Positions 1-5,359 of a stretch of 9,598 nt of DNA are shown here, piece after piece. The translations under genes and the position numbers were made by a program. Below the pieces are notes generated by a model. It did no database searches. It was not told where the DNA came from and worked only from the letters and a program-made list of their open reading frames with translations. This DNA is from Candidatus Iainarchaeum sp. (lineage in GTDB: Archaea; Iainarchaeota; Iainarchaeia; Iainarchaeales; JAXPJC01), in contig JAGVWD010000059.1 of assembly GCA_018304445.1 (NCBI GenBank), positions 1-9,598 on the forward strand, written 5' to 3'. The stretch's first letter is position 1, and each line of letters begins with the position of its first letter.

Positions 1-2
1 AA

Positions 3-368
3 TTCAACCAGCTGGAGGGGTTTGTTGTTGATGCCTCGTTCAATTTCAGGCATCTTTTGGGAATGCTGAAGCAGTTCGCAACGGAAATTGCTGGCGCTGA
101 GGAAGTGAAATTTACAACAGGTTATTTCCCTTTCACAGAGCCGAGTTGCGAACTTTATATCAAACATGAGAAAATGGGATGGATTGAAATTGGTGGCGCT
201 GGAATTTTTAGGCCAGAACTTACACTGCCATTAGGGATAAAAGAGCCTGTGCTAGCATGGGGGCTGGGCATAGACAGATTGGCGATGATAAAGCTGGGCA
301 TAAACGACATACGTTATCTGTTCTCGGATGATCTGGGCTGGCTCAGGAAGAGCGCGGTGGTAATATGA
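3..368 (+). CDS. pheS: Phenylalanyl-tRNA synthetase alpha subunit, C-terminal part (5' end outside window)
   Basis: This is the catalytic subunit of the alpha2beta2 phenylalanyl-tRNA synthetase, which charges tRNA-Phe in the cytoplasm. The frame is open from the window edge, so only about the last 121 codons are present. The visible part begins in class II motif 2 (FNQLEG). It continues through the archaeal/eukaryotic signature [15 protein letters not shown] and motif 3 ([10 protein letters not shown], with the motif 3 arginine), and ends shortly after in [17 protein letters not shown] at 57 could be read as a start, but it lies inside the conserved fold, so I treat the gene as 5'-truncated by the window. 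The stop codon overlaps the next gene by 4 bp (ATGA at 365-368), which indicates co-transcription and probably coupled translation. The beta subunit gene follows only after two inserted genes. Family assignment is secure. Confidence 0.95.
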   Translation, partial: FNQLEGFVVDASFNFRHLLGMLKQFATEIAGAEEVKFTTGYFPFTEPSCELYIKHEKMGWIEIGGAGIFRPELTLPLGIKEPVLAWGLGIDRLAMIKLGINDIRYLFSDDLGWLRKSAVVI

Positions 369-613
369 AGGATTTGGGGGCAGAACTGAGAAATGAGCGC
401 CAGCGCCTGGAAGATTTGCATGCAGTAAAATTGAGGAATGTAAGCCCCGGAAGAACCATAGAAGTGATGATGGAGCTCAATGCAGCAATGCACGAGCTTG
501 CCATTTACCAAATCAGGAAGGAAAATCCGGATATAAACAATGTTGAACTGACAAAAAAATTAAGGGAATTGTTCTGGAGCGGAAAAAAATGGAAAGATAT
601 TGGGAAATTGTAA
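365..613 (+). CDS. Small charged protein paired with the downstream nucleotidyltransferase (antitoxin-like candidate)
   Basis: An 82-residue, highly charged and probably all-helical protein with no signal peptide or membrane segment. The start is ATG 365, overlapping the pheS stop by 4 bp and preceded by a GGTGG Shine-Dalgarno at 356-360. The layout resembles a widespread family of about 80 residues in archaea and bacteria that I recognise only by pattern. It has an N-terminal helix rich in R and E, a segment around [20 protein letters not shown] (residues 27-46), then an [17 protein letters not shown] pattern (residues 50-68). Such proteins are often encoded just before nucleotidyltransferase-fold proteins. 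The 25-bp overlap with the next gene supports a functional pair. An antitoxin or partner-subunit role is inference from context, and there is no catalytic motif to support an enzyme. Confidence 0.7.
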   Translation: MKDLGAELRNERQRLEDLHAVKLRNVSPGRTIEVMMELNAAMHELAIYQIRKENPDINNVELTKKLRELFWSGKKWKDIGKL

Positions 614-1125
614 AAATGCTTGCGAAGTATTTCAATGATAATAATATCCCATATATGCTTGTAGAAGCCATAAGCGTTGCTGCGTGGGGCAACCCGAGGG
701 CAAGCAGGGATGTGGATTTAATGTTTATATTGGGCGATAAGATTGTCGATTTTGCTGATTTCCTTAAAAAGCATGGCTTTTCAGTTGATGCTGAAGATAT
801 AGAAGCTGCGCTTAAAGAAAGGAGCCATTTTACAATTTTTGATGATGCCTCAGATTATGTTATTGATGCTAAAGGGCTTTACAGCGACTTTGACAGGGAA
901 TCATTCAACAGGAGAAGAAAGGCTGATATTCTGGGGCATGAGGTGTGGGTAAGCCCGCCTGAAGATACAATCCTGATAAAATTGCAGTTTGGCTCTGACC
1001 AGGATATGAGGGATGCAAGAAGCATACTTGAAAGGCAGGCTGGAAAATTAGATGAATCCTATCTTAACAGAAAAATAAATGAATTTGGATTGCAGAAGCA
1101 GTTTGAGAAAATAAAGGTGGAATGA
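589..1125 (+). CDS. Nucleotidyltransferase-fold protein (AbiEii/MNT-like), between pheS and pheT
   Basis: A 178-residue protein of the polymerase-beta-like nucleotidyltransferase superfamily. The core is AWGNPRASRDVDLMF (residues 32-46), with the paired acidic residues D41 and D43. A third candidate metal ligand is D93 in YVIDAKGL. The C-terminal segment VSPPEDTILIKLQFG, followed by DMRDARSIL, is typical of AbiEii-type and related stand-alone nucleotidyltransferases. The usual Gly-Gly or Gly-Ser before the helix is replaced by E26-A27 (LVEAIS). ATG 589 is chosen because GGAG lies at 576-579; an in-frame ATG at 616 is an alternative. The gene overlaps its small partner by 25 bp and its TGA directly abuts the pheT ATG. 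Family members transfer nucleotides to proteins or tRNA, some as toxins; the substrate here is unknown. Confidence 0.82.
   Translation: MERYWEIVKMLAKYFNDNNIPYMLVEAISVAAWGNPRASRDVDLMFILGDKIVDFADFLKKHGFSVDAEDIEAALKERSHFTIFDDASDYVIDAKGLYSDFDRESFNRRRKADILGHEVWVSPPEDTILIKLQFGSDQDMRDARSILERQAGKLDESYLNRKINEFGLQKQFEKIKVE
1114..1120 (+). promoter_or_regulatory. Shine-Dalgarno site of pheT
   Basis: AAGGTGG lies 5 bases before the pheT ATG at 1126 and inside the last codons of the nucleotidyltransferase gene. It fixes the pheT start and shows that pheT translation depends on the same message as the inserted pair. Confidence 0.7.
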
Positions 1126-1386
1126 ATGCCAAATGTTGAAATAAATCTGAATGATTTGGGTGCGCTTGTGGGTAGGAAACTGAGCCTTGAGCAGGCGCGC
1201 GAGGCGCTGCTTTTTGTAAAGGGGGAAATCGATTCCGTTGATGGAAATGAAATTGTTGTTGATGTGAAAGAAACCAACAGGCCGGATTTGTTGAGCGCGG
1301 AGGGAATTGCAAGGGAATTGAAAGGGCATCTGGGAAAGGAGAAGGGGCTTGCGAAATATAATGTAAAAAAAACCAAGCGGAGTTAA
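1126..1386 (+). CDS. pheT: PheT fragment 1: N-terminal segment
   Basis: This is the first 86 codons of the broken pheT. The protein starts MPNVEINLNDL and carries the archaeal PheT N-terminal hallmarks: LSLEQAREALLFVKGEID (residues 20-37) and VKETNRPDLLSAEGIAREL (residues 47-65). The family-like reading runs up to YNVKK at the A8 run. The last residues (TKRS, then TAA at 1384-1386) are out-of-frame and not PheT-like. Dropping one A continues as VKKPSGVKVIVDAS, which is what the family has there. Confidence 0.85.
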   Translation: MPNVEINLNDLGALVGRKLSLEQAREALLFVKGEIDSVDGNEIVVDVKETNRPDLLSAEGIARELKGHLGKEKGLAKYNVKKTKRS

Positions 1387-1411
1387 GGTAATTGTTGATG
1401 CTTCTGTTTCT

Positions 1412-1924
1412 GTGGTAAGGCCCTGCATTGCTGCTGCAATTGCAAGGAATGTAAAAATAAGTGGCGATTTCATAAAGCAGATGGTGCAGCTGCAGGAGAA
1501 GGTCTGCCTTACATTCGGAAGGAAGAGGAAGGAAGTTGCAATAGGGCTCTATGATTTTGATGTTATGAAAGCGCCAATTTACTACAAGGCGTTTGCCCCG
1601 CATGAACTGAAATTCGTTCCACTAGAATACAAGGTTGAGATGGATTTGGATGAAATCCTGAAAGAGCATCCCAAAGGAAAGGAATATGCGCATTTGCTCA
1701 AAGGCTGCAAGAAATATCCCATATTGATTGATAGCGCGGATGTTGTTGCATCAATGCCCCCGATAATAAATTCCCAGGCAACTGGAAAAGTTACTGAAAA
1801 AACGCGCAATTTATTTGTGGAAGTTACAGGGATGAGGCAGGAAACTGTTAATACCGCGCTGAATGTAATTGCAAGCGCGCTTGCCGAGAGAAATGCAAAA
1901 ATTGAATCGAAATGCAAAAATTGA
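1412..1924 (+). CDS. pheT: PheT fragment 2: B3/4 region
   Basis: This is the middle part of pheT in the second + frame. The frame is open back to the A8 run, so the GTG at 1412 is only a nominal start; family-like sequence begins at about 1373. It holds VRPCIAAAIARNVKI, the motif LTFGRKRKEVAIGLYDFD and the B3/4 segment KYPILIDSADVVASMPPIIN, where the beta subunit recognises misacylated tRNA-Phe in characterised members. The frame ends at TGA 1922-1924 inside the second copy of the 19-bp duplication. The last few residues (SKCKN) come from the duplicate and are not family sequence. Confidence 0.8.
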   Translation: MVRPCIAAAIARNVKISGDFIKQMVQLQEKVCLTFGRKRKEVAIGLYDFDVMKAPIYYKAFAPHELKFVPLEYKVEMDLDEILKEHPKGKEYAHLLKGCKKYPILIDSADVVASMPPIINSQATGKVTEKTRNLFVEVTGMRQETVNTALNVIASALAERNAKIESKCKN

Positions 1925-1927
1925 ATC
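1890..1927 (+). repeat. Perfect 19-bp tandem duplication inside pheT
   Basis: GAAATGCAAAAATTGAATC occurs twice head to tail, at 1890-1908 and 1909-1927, with no mismatch. Because 19 is not a multiple of 3, it shifts the pheT frame. Deleting one copy joins AERNAKIES directly to VQIVYPKGS and restores the frame. Confidence 0.97.
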
Positions 1928-2789
1928 AGTGCAAATAGTTTATCCGAAAGGCAGTATTACAACTCCGGATTTTGCCCCGCAAAAGATTTCTGTTGATGTT
2001 TCAAATGTGCAGAAAATCAGCGGGTTGGAGCTGGGCGCTGCCGATATTGTAAAACTCCTCAGAAATGCGCGCTATAATGCATCTGCAAAGGGAAAGAAGG
2101 TTATTGCCGAGTACCCCGCATACCGCCAGGACATTCTGCATCCGATAGATGTGATTGAAGATATTATTATTGCCTACGGATACGACAGAATTGCGCCTGC
2201 GGAAGTGAAAATCGCAACAACAGGGAATGAGCTTGCACAGAACAAAATTGAAAATGCATGCAGGGAAGTCTGCGTTGGATTGGGATTGCAGGAAATCCTT
2301 ACTTTCACTCTAACTTCCAAGGAGAAGCAGCAGAAGATGATGGGGCTGCCGGAGCAGCAGTTTGTGGAAATCGCAAACCCTGTTTCAATAAACTGGAGCG
2401 TGTTGCGCAAGAGCATTGTTCCCGAGCTGCTGGAATTCTTGTCAAAGAACAAGAACTGCCCTTACCCGCAGAGAATATTCGAGATTGGAAGAACCCTCAC
2501 GCTTGATGCGAATGCGGAAACAGGAGTCAGGGAGCGCACGCAGGTGTGCGTTGCAATTTCGCATAAGAATGCAAACTTCACGGAAATAAAATCGCATTTG
2601 AATGCGCTTTTGCAGAATCTGGGAATAAAATACGAAACGCGTGCAATAAAGCATCCAAGTTTCGCGGAAGGAAGGGCTGCGGAGATTGTTGCATTGGGAA
2701 AATGTGGAATCCTTGGGGAAGTGAGCGAAAAAGTCCTGAAAAACTTCCTCATTGATGCGCCGGTTGCTGTTCTGGAAATTGAGATTTAA
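1893..2789 (+). CDS. pheT: PheT fragment 3: B5 domain and C-terminal core
   Basis: This is the last part of pheT in the third + frame. The frame can be entered from ATG 1893 (or TTG 1869), but those starts are by-products of the duplication, and true PheT sequence resumes with NAKIESVQIVYPKGS. It contains the B5 domain, ending in YPAYRQDILHPIDVIEDIII and AYGYDRI, which matches the strongly conserved archaeal signature. The core follows with ANPVSINWSVLRKSIVPELL and PQRIFEIGRTL, which pairs with PheS in the heterotetramer. The stop is TAA 2787-2789. Confidence 0.85.
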   Translation: MQKLNRNAKIESVQIVYPKGSITTPDFAPQKISVDVSNVQKISGLELGAADIVKLLRNARYNASAKGKKVIAEYPAYRQDILHPIDVIEDIIIAYGYDRIAPAEVKIATTGNELAQNKIENACREVCVGLGLQEILTFTLTSKEKQQKMMGLPEQQFVEIANPVSINWSVLRKSIVPELLEFLSKNKNCPYPQRIFEIGRTLTLDANAETGVRERTQVCVAISHKNANFTEIKSHLNALLQNLGIKYETRAIKHPSFAEGRAAEIVALGKCGILGEVSEKVLKNFLIDAPVAVLEIEI

Positions 2790-2794
2790 GTTTA

Positions 2795-3520
2795 TCAATC
2801 CTTTTTATATCTGACCAGAAACCGGGACATTCTCCTTTCTAAGAAATCAATTTTAAGGCCTGCTTCCTTTGCAAGTTCGCGGAGCTCCCTTTCTGAAAAC
2901 CAGTGGGAGTAATAAAGCACTTTTTTGTATTTGTTACAATACTCTGCAATTAAATCCCCTTTCACTGAATCGCTCAGATTTTCAACCACTGCGACATTGC
3001 TGCAATATTGTGATTTTGCATTGAGCTTTTCTATGTTGTATACTGACAGTATTAGGCAGCCTTTGCTGTGCAATGCATTTGCCATCTTCTTGGCTATGCC
3101 CGCCCTTATTTCATTCTGGTCAGCGCCGCTCACATACAAGTTGCCGAAGGCATTGTTGAGGGAAGTCATTATGTGATATTTTCCCTCTGGAAACTCCTTT
3201 GTGATGTCCGCCTCATAAAGGCTTATGTTCTTCAGGCCGAGTTTTTTAATTTTGTATTGCGCGGCCTTCAGCATCTGCCGGGCATAGTCAACTCCGGCGA
3301 TGCTCACTTCAGGATATAACTCAGCTATAGCGGCAATGTGAAATCCCGCGCCACACCCTAAATCAAGCCATTTTGGATTCGGTTCTATTTTAATCAGTTC
3401 ATCAAGGCTTGTTTTTATCAAATCCAAATCAGAGCCCCAGTGAGTGTCTTCCCGGATATAATCATTTGCTAATGCCTCATAGACATCCCGGCTATTTATT
3501 TGTTTTTCCATGGGAATCAT
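2795..3520 (-). CDS. Class I SAM-dependent methyltransferase, substrate unknown
   Basis: A 241-residue soluble protein with a Rossmann-type methyltransferase domain. Motif I is WLDLGCGAG (residues 51-59). The acidic residue that binds the SAM ribose is D78 in AGVDYARQML, and motif II is around LYEADITKEFP. A strand-turn such as ALHSKGCLILSVYNIEKL sits where motif III is expected. The C-terminal part ends WFSERELRELAKEAGLKIDF, as in many small-molecule and generic Methyltransf_11/25-type enzymes. The substrate cannot be read from the sequence. The start at 3520 lies 3 bp after the rfcL stop and follows AGAGGAA; an in-frame ATG at 3511 is an alternative. It is the last gene of the - strand operon, and its stop is 5 bp from the convergent pheT stop. 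Confidence 0.85.
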   Translation of the reverse strand: MIPMEKQINSRDVYEALANDYIREDTHWGSDLDLIKTSLDELIKIEPNPKWLDLGCGAGFHIAAIAELYPEVSIAGVDYARQMLKAAQYKIKKLGLKNISLYEADITKEFPEGKYHIMTSLNNAFGNLYVSGADQNEIRAGIAKKMANALHSKGCLILSVYNIEKLNAKSQYCSNVAVVENLSDSVKGDLIAEYCNKYKKVLYYSHWFSERELRELAKEAGLKIDFLERRMSRFLVRYKKD

Positions 3521-3523
3521 TTG

Positions 3524-4819
3524 TTAAAATAATTTCCTCTGGCCGCTTTCTGCAACTGGCTTCGGAATCTCTTCCGGCTCCTGTGAAGGTTCCAAGGCTT
3601 CAAATTCCTGAGTTAATTGCTTCCCTGGCGCTGCGCGCCTGCCCCTGATTTTCTGCGCCTCCTCAATTATTGCCTGCACTTTTTTTGTTTCGGGCTTTGT
3701 TCCGAGCAGGAAGGCGACTTCCTCTGCATCAAAATCAAACTGCGCCGCCAGATTTATCGCATTTGCTTTGTTTTCAAAAAGCATTTTTATGTATGTTAAG
3801 TCATTGCGGATTATTTCTTTTATTCCGGAGTGCATCTGCTCTGCCATTTTCCCGGAAAGGCTTTTGCGCAGTGCCTTTTGGGAGGAGCCGGCGCTCAGCT
3901 TCTTGAGGAATTGGGGAAATTCGTATCTCACGTAGGAATGGACTTTTTGGGATTTGGCAAGCGCAACTCCGCTTGTTGCAAGCTCGGAGGAATATTTCAG
4001 AAAGCCATAGTGCTGCCTTTTCCTTATCCTTCCCTCATAAATGTCAGCCCGGCTCAGCATCTGGTATGCGGAGGCAATGTCATTGGCATCTGTGTAAGCG
4101 CGGGGAATGTTCTCCTCAATCCAGTTCTGCAGCATTTCCGAATCAACTTCACTGGAAAATCTCGCGCTTCTCGCCTCATTTATGCTCTGCGCATTGAATA
4201 CCTTTGCGAGAATTGAGAATATCTTTTCCTGCCTTTCCCTGTAGGAAAGGGTTGAAACTTCCTGAAGAGTTATGCGCTCGGAGCTTATTGCAAGGGTCTG
4301 CAAATCAAGAAGCGCGGAGCGCAGGTCCCCGGAGCAGTTCTTTGCGATTTCCGCAAGCGCCAAATCATCATATGCAAGGGCATTGGCATTGCAGATTTTT
4401 TTCAGGTAATTTGCAATTGAGAGGTAATTTATTTTCTTAAATTCAAGAAGAGTGCAAACTGCGCGGATTGGCGCGAGCTTTTTTTCCGAATAGATTTCAT
4501 TTGCCGTAAGCATTACTGGATTCTGGGATTGTTTCAGCACATTTACAATTGCTGCTGCGCCTCCCTTGTCGCTTGATTGCAAACCGTCAATCTCATCAAG
4601 GAGAACAAGGCGCGGCTTTCCTGTAAAAGAAGCGTTCAATGCGGCTGCGCCCGCAAGCCTTTCAATTATTTCCTTTGTGCGGAAGTCAGAGGCATTCAAT
4701 TCAAAAACCTGCCAGCCGTTTATGCGCGCAATCAAATGCGCAAGCGCTGTTTTCCCTGAACCTGTTTGCCCATAAAGGAGAAGGGGCTTTCCCGCTTTCC
4801 CTGCTTGCCTGAATTCCAT
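3524..4819 (-). CDS. rfcL: RFC-L fragment: AAA+ core and C-terminal region
   Basis: This is the 431-codon downstream frame of the broken rfcL. Its ATG at 4819 is a chance start inside the N-terminal region; the first residues (MEFRQ) are out-of-frame and family sequence begins at about GKPLLLYGQTGSGKT (residues 10-24). It contains Walker A and B, the sensor-1 and sensor-2 segments, the collar-like helical domain, a Lys/Arg-rich stretch (KIRGRRAAPGKQ) and an acidic linker (EALEPSQEPEEIPKP) before the QRKLF terminus. Walker A has GQTG in place of the GPPG usual in the family. Confidence 0.85.
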   Translation of the reverse strand: MEFRQAGKAGKPLLLYGQTGSGKTALAHLIARINGWQVFELNASDFRTKEIIERLAGAAALNASFTGKPRLVLLDEIDGLQSSDKGGAAAIVNVLKQSQNPVMLTANEIYSEKKLAPIRAVCTLLEFKKINYLSIANYLKKICNANALAYDDLALAEIAKNCSGDLRSALLDLQTLAISSERITLQEVSTLSYRERQEKIFSILAKVFNAQSINEARSARFSSEVDSEMLQNWIEENIPRAYTDANDIASAYQMLSRADIYEGRIRKRQHYGFLKYSSELATSGVALAKSQKVHSYVRYEFPQFLKKLSAGSSQKALRKSLSGKMAEQMHSGIKEIIRNDLTYIKMLFENKANAINLAAQFDFDAEEVAFLLGTKPETKKVQAIIEEAQKIRGRRAAPGKQLTQEFEALEPSQEPEEIPKPVAESGQRKLF

Positions 4820-4917
4820 TCATTTGCCCAGGAATCAAGCGCCCTGACAATTTCAGAATTGCCTACGAACTCAGAAAGGCTTTTCGGAAAGTACTTGTCA
4901 GTCCAGAGCTCGTGCAT
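4732..4917 (-). CDS. rfcL: RFC-L fragment: N-terminal segment
   Basis: This is the true start of rfcL, ATG at 4917, 6 bp after the stop of the upstream gene. Residues 1-40 (MHELWTDKYFPKSLSEFVGN, then SEIVRALDSWANEWNSGKQG) match the conserved RFC N-terminal box and the helix before the P-loop. After GKQGK the frame leaves the family sequence and runs out as an unrelated reading of the P-loop region to a stop at 4732. Confidence 0.8.
   Translation of the reverse strand: MHELWTDKYFPKSLSEFVGNSEIVRALDSWANEWNSGKQGKRESPFSFMGKQVQGKQRLRI
4786..4801. repeat. Perfect 8-bp tandem duplication inside rfcL
   Basis: GCTTTCCC occurs twice head to tail on the + strand, at 4786-4793 and 4794-4801 (GGGAAAGC twice on the coding strand). 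It sits exactly where the rfcL frame changes. Eight extra bases equal the observed shift, so deleting one copy restores the frame. A single missing base in the same stretch would also restore it. Confidence 0.9.
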
Positions 4918-4923
4918 GTGCTT

Positions 4924-5274
4924 TCATCCCTCTTGAAATGCCTTAATCGCATCACTCAGAGTTTTCCTTTCTTCGGGGGTCTTGAGGGCTTTGCTTGCTA
5001 GGCGTATGAAATTTACAATTTTCACTTGGCTTGCCCTTGGAATGCCGCTTGTCCTGAGGATTTTGTCTATTTTGTTTCTTCTCTCAACATTTATTTTTAC
5101 CTGAATGCCCTTTGGGAGATTCTTTGGCTGCCCTAAAAAAACCTTCTCATTGAGCATCCTTTCAAGAACATCAATCTGCGCACCGGGTTCTTTTAGGGGC
5201 TCGCCCATAACAAACACATTTTTTCCATATTCCTGACTCAGGATTGGTTTTTGGACTATTCTTTTTTTGAGCAT
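4924..5274 (-). CDS. Uncharacterised 116-residue protein upstream of rfcL
   Basis: I do not recognise this protein. It is soluble, basic and without membrane segments or a signal peptide. The N-terminal half has short strand-like stretches (KNVFVMGEPL and GIQVKINVERR). The C-terminal half (residues 65-116) looks helical and contains KIDKILRTSGIPRASQVKIV and a final LSDAIKAFQ helix. It is the first gene of the - strand unit that continues into rfcL 6 bp later and then the methyltransferase, so it may be transcribed with a replication protein. ATG 5274 is the furthest upstream start, with AT-rich box-A-like sequences 30-57 bp before it. Its composition resembles rfcL rather than the AT-rich neighbour upstream. 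It is probably a real gene because of the tight spacing and strand continuity; its function is open. Confidence 0.7.
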   Translation of the reverse strand: MLKKRIVQKPILSQEYGKNVFVMGEPLKEPGAQIDVLERMLNEKVFLGQPKNLPKGIQVKINVERRNKIDKILRTSGIPRASQVKIVNFIRLASKALKTPEERKTLSDAIKAFQEG

Positions 5275-5304
5275 ATTCTCTGTATAATCCTTGCAGAAAT
5301 GAAG

Positions 5305-5331
5305 ATTTAAAACTATTGTATGTATTATAAA
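5305..5331 (-). promoter_or_regulatory. Candidate box A promoter for the 116-aa/rfcL/methyltransferase operon
   Basis: On the - strand there are two archaeal TATA-like boxes: TTTATAAT (5331 to 5324) and TTTTAAAT (5312 to 5305). A start of transcription about 26 bp downstream of either would leave a leader of roughly 8 or 27 bases before the ATG at 5274. Other AT-rich sequence is nearby, so the choice between the two is uncertain. Confidence 0.35.
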
Positions 5332-5359
5332 ATAACAGTGTAGAAAATAAGGGTTTTAA

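Larger units (their letters stand above)
1126..2789 (+). pseudogene. pheT: Phenylalanyl-tRNA synthetase beta subunit, reading frame broken twice
   Basis: The whole pheT gene is present but spread over three + strand frames. It switches at an A8 run (1365-1372) and at a 19-bp tandem duplication (1890-1927). Removing one A and one duplicate copy gives a single frame of 548 codons, close to the roughly 550 residues usual for archaeal PheT. Domains in order are the N-terminal archaeal segment (NRPDLLSAEGIARELKG), the B3/4 region (KYPILIDSADVVASMPPIIN), the B5 domain ending in HPIDVIEDIIIAYGYD, and the catalytic-like core (FEIGRTL). PheT is needed with PheS for tRNA-Phe binding and editing. An organism without a second copy could not live with this gene truly broken, so sequence error or a mixed population is more likely than a real pseudogene. 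The stop lies 5 bp from the stop of a convergent gene. Confidence 0.9.
3524..4917 (-). pseudogene. rfcL: Replication factor C large subunit, reading frame broken once
   Basis: The large subunit of the archaeal clamp loader, which with RFC-S uses ATP to load PCNA onto primed DNA. The gene is complete but split over two frames near 4786-4801, just before Walker A. Removing one copy of an 8-bp tandem duplication there gives 461 residues reading EWNSGKQGKPLLLYGQTG, a normal family length. In order it has the N-terminal ELWTDKYFPKSLSEFVGN box, Walker A GQTGSGKT, the box ELNASDFRTKEII, Walker B LVLLDEID, the sensor-1 region NPVMLTANE, sensor-2-like SGDLRSALLDLQ and a helical C-terminal region. The C-terminus ends GQRKLF, a shortened PCNA-interacting motif. 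As RFC-L is essential in archaea, an error or mixed population is more likely than true loss. Confidence 0.88.

Noticed and set aside
1365..1386. Programmed ribosomal frameshifting at A AAA AAA in pheT
   Set aside because: The downstream frame is +1, while such heptamers favour -1 slippage. A second break follows in the same gene and the classic archaeal examples do not include pheT. An indel is simpler.
1048..1603. Three long antisense open frames on the - strand over the pheT start
   Set aside because: They lie opposite clear PheT and nucleotidyltransferase coding sequence, have Ser/Phe/Leu-rich composition typical of antisense translations and show no domain.
1384..1924. Stop codon recoding (pyrrolysine or selenocysteine) to explain the broken pheT
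   Set aside because: The PheT sequence resumes in a different frame after each break, so reading through the TAA or TGA would not restore it.
2787..2810. Bidirectional terminator between pheT and the methyltransferase gene
   Set aside because: Only 5 bp separate the stops and no hairpin is visible. The nearby T tract (2801-2805) lies inside the methyltransferase coding end, so a terminator is possible but not supported.
3830..4440. Several + strand open frames of 70-128 codons opposite rfcL
   Set aside because: They are shadows of the RFC-L coding sequence, without their own ribosome-binding sites or recognisable domains.
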